Assembly: GCA_900543295.1 (NCBI GenBank)
Contig: UQQY01000130.1
Coordinates: 1-6,420 of the forward strand
DNA from: an uncultured Oscillospiraceae bacterium
Lineage (GTDB): Bacteria; Bacillota; Clostridia; Oscillospirales; Ruminococcaceae
Direction: 5' to 3'
DNA length: 6,420 nt
The notes beneath the pieces were generated by a model. That model was not told the DNA's origin, ran no database searches, and saw nothing but the letters and a program-made list of their open reading frames with translations. Position numbers and translations under genes: made by a program. Of the stretch, positions 6,410-6,420 are shown piece by piece. Positions within the stretch are counted from its first letter, which is position 1. Every line of letters starts with the position of its first letter.

Positions 6410-6420
6410 AGGTGAATAAA

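Overview
The window reads as ordinary chromosomal housekeeping DNA from a low-to-mid GC Gram-positive anaerobe, most likely a Clostridia member of the Oscillospiraceae/Ruminococcaceae type. The reasons are the pth-mfd gene pair common in Firmicutes, a Bacillus-type short ManA, a three-cysteine ROK glucokinase, strong AGGAG-type ribosome binding sites and sigma-A-like promoters. This placement is inferred from gene style, not from a database match.

All four protein genes lie on the minus strand, so transcription runs from the right edge to the left. At the right edge (6354-6420) there is non-coding DNA with an imperfect 18-bp dyad. A TTGACA-17-TACCAT promoter (6325-6353) and a leader hairpin (6277-6301) then precede pth (peptidyl-tRNA hydrolase, 5647-6236). 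pth carries a single-base deletion near its 3' end; adding one T back restores a canonical C-terminus. It is followed after 19 bp by mfd (transcription-repair coupling factor, 2175-5627), which is full length with all motifs intact.

A 102-bp gap after mfd holds a second promoter (TTGCAG-17-TATAAT, 2129-2157), an 8-bp direct repeat straddling it, and a small leader hairpin. This promoter serves manA (mannose-6-phosphate isomerase, 1110-2072) and glcK (ROK glucokinase, 121-1077), 32 bp apart and probably cotranscribed. These two enzymes feed mannose and glucose into the upper hexose-phosphate pool (fructose-6-P and glucose-6-P). Pth recycles stalled peptidyl-tRNA and Mfd removes stalled RNA polymerase and recruits nucleotide excision repair, so the two halves of the window are functionally separate units.

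At the left edge, positions 1-55 look like the right-hand terminus of an IS3-family (IS150-group) insertion sequence that continues outside the window and abuts the 3' side of glcK.

I did not find an undescribed system here. The observations most worth checking are the pth frameshift, the IS end, and the small regulatory structures in the two promoter regions.
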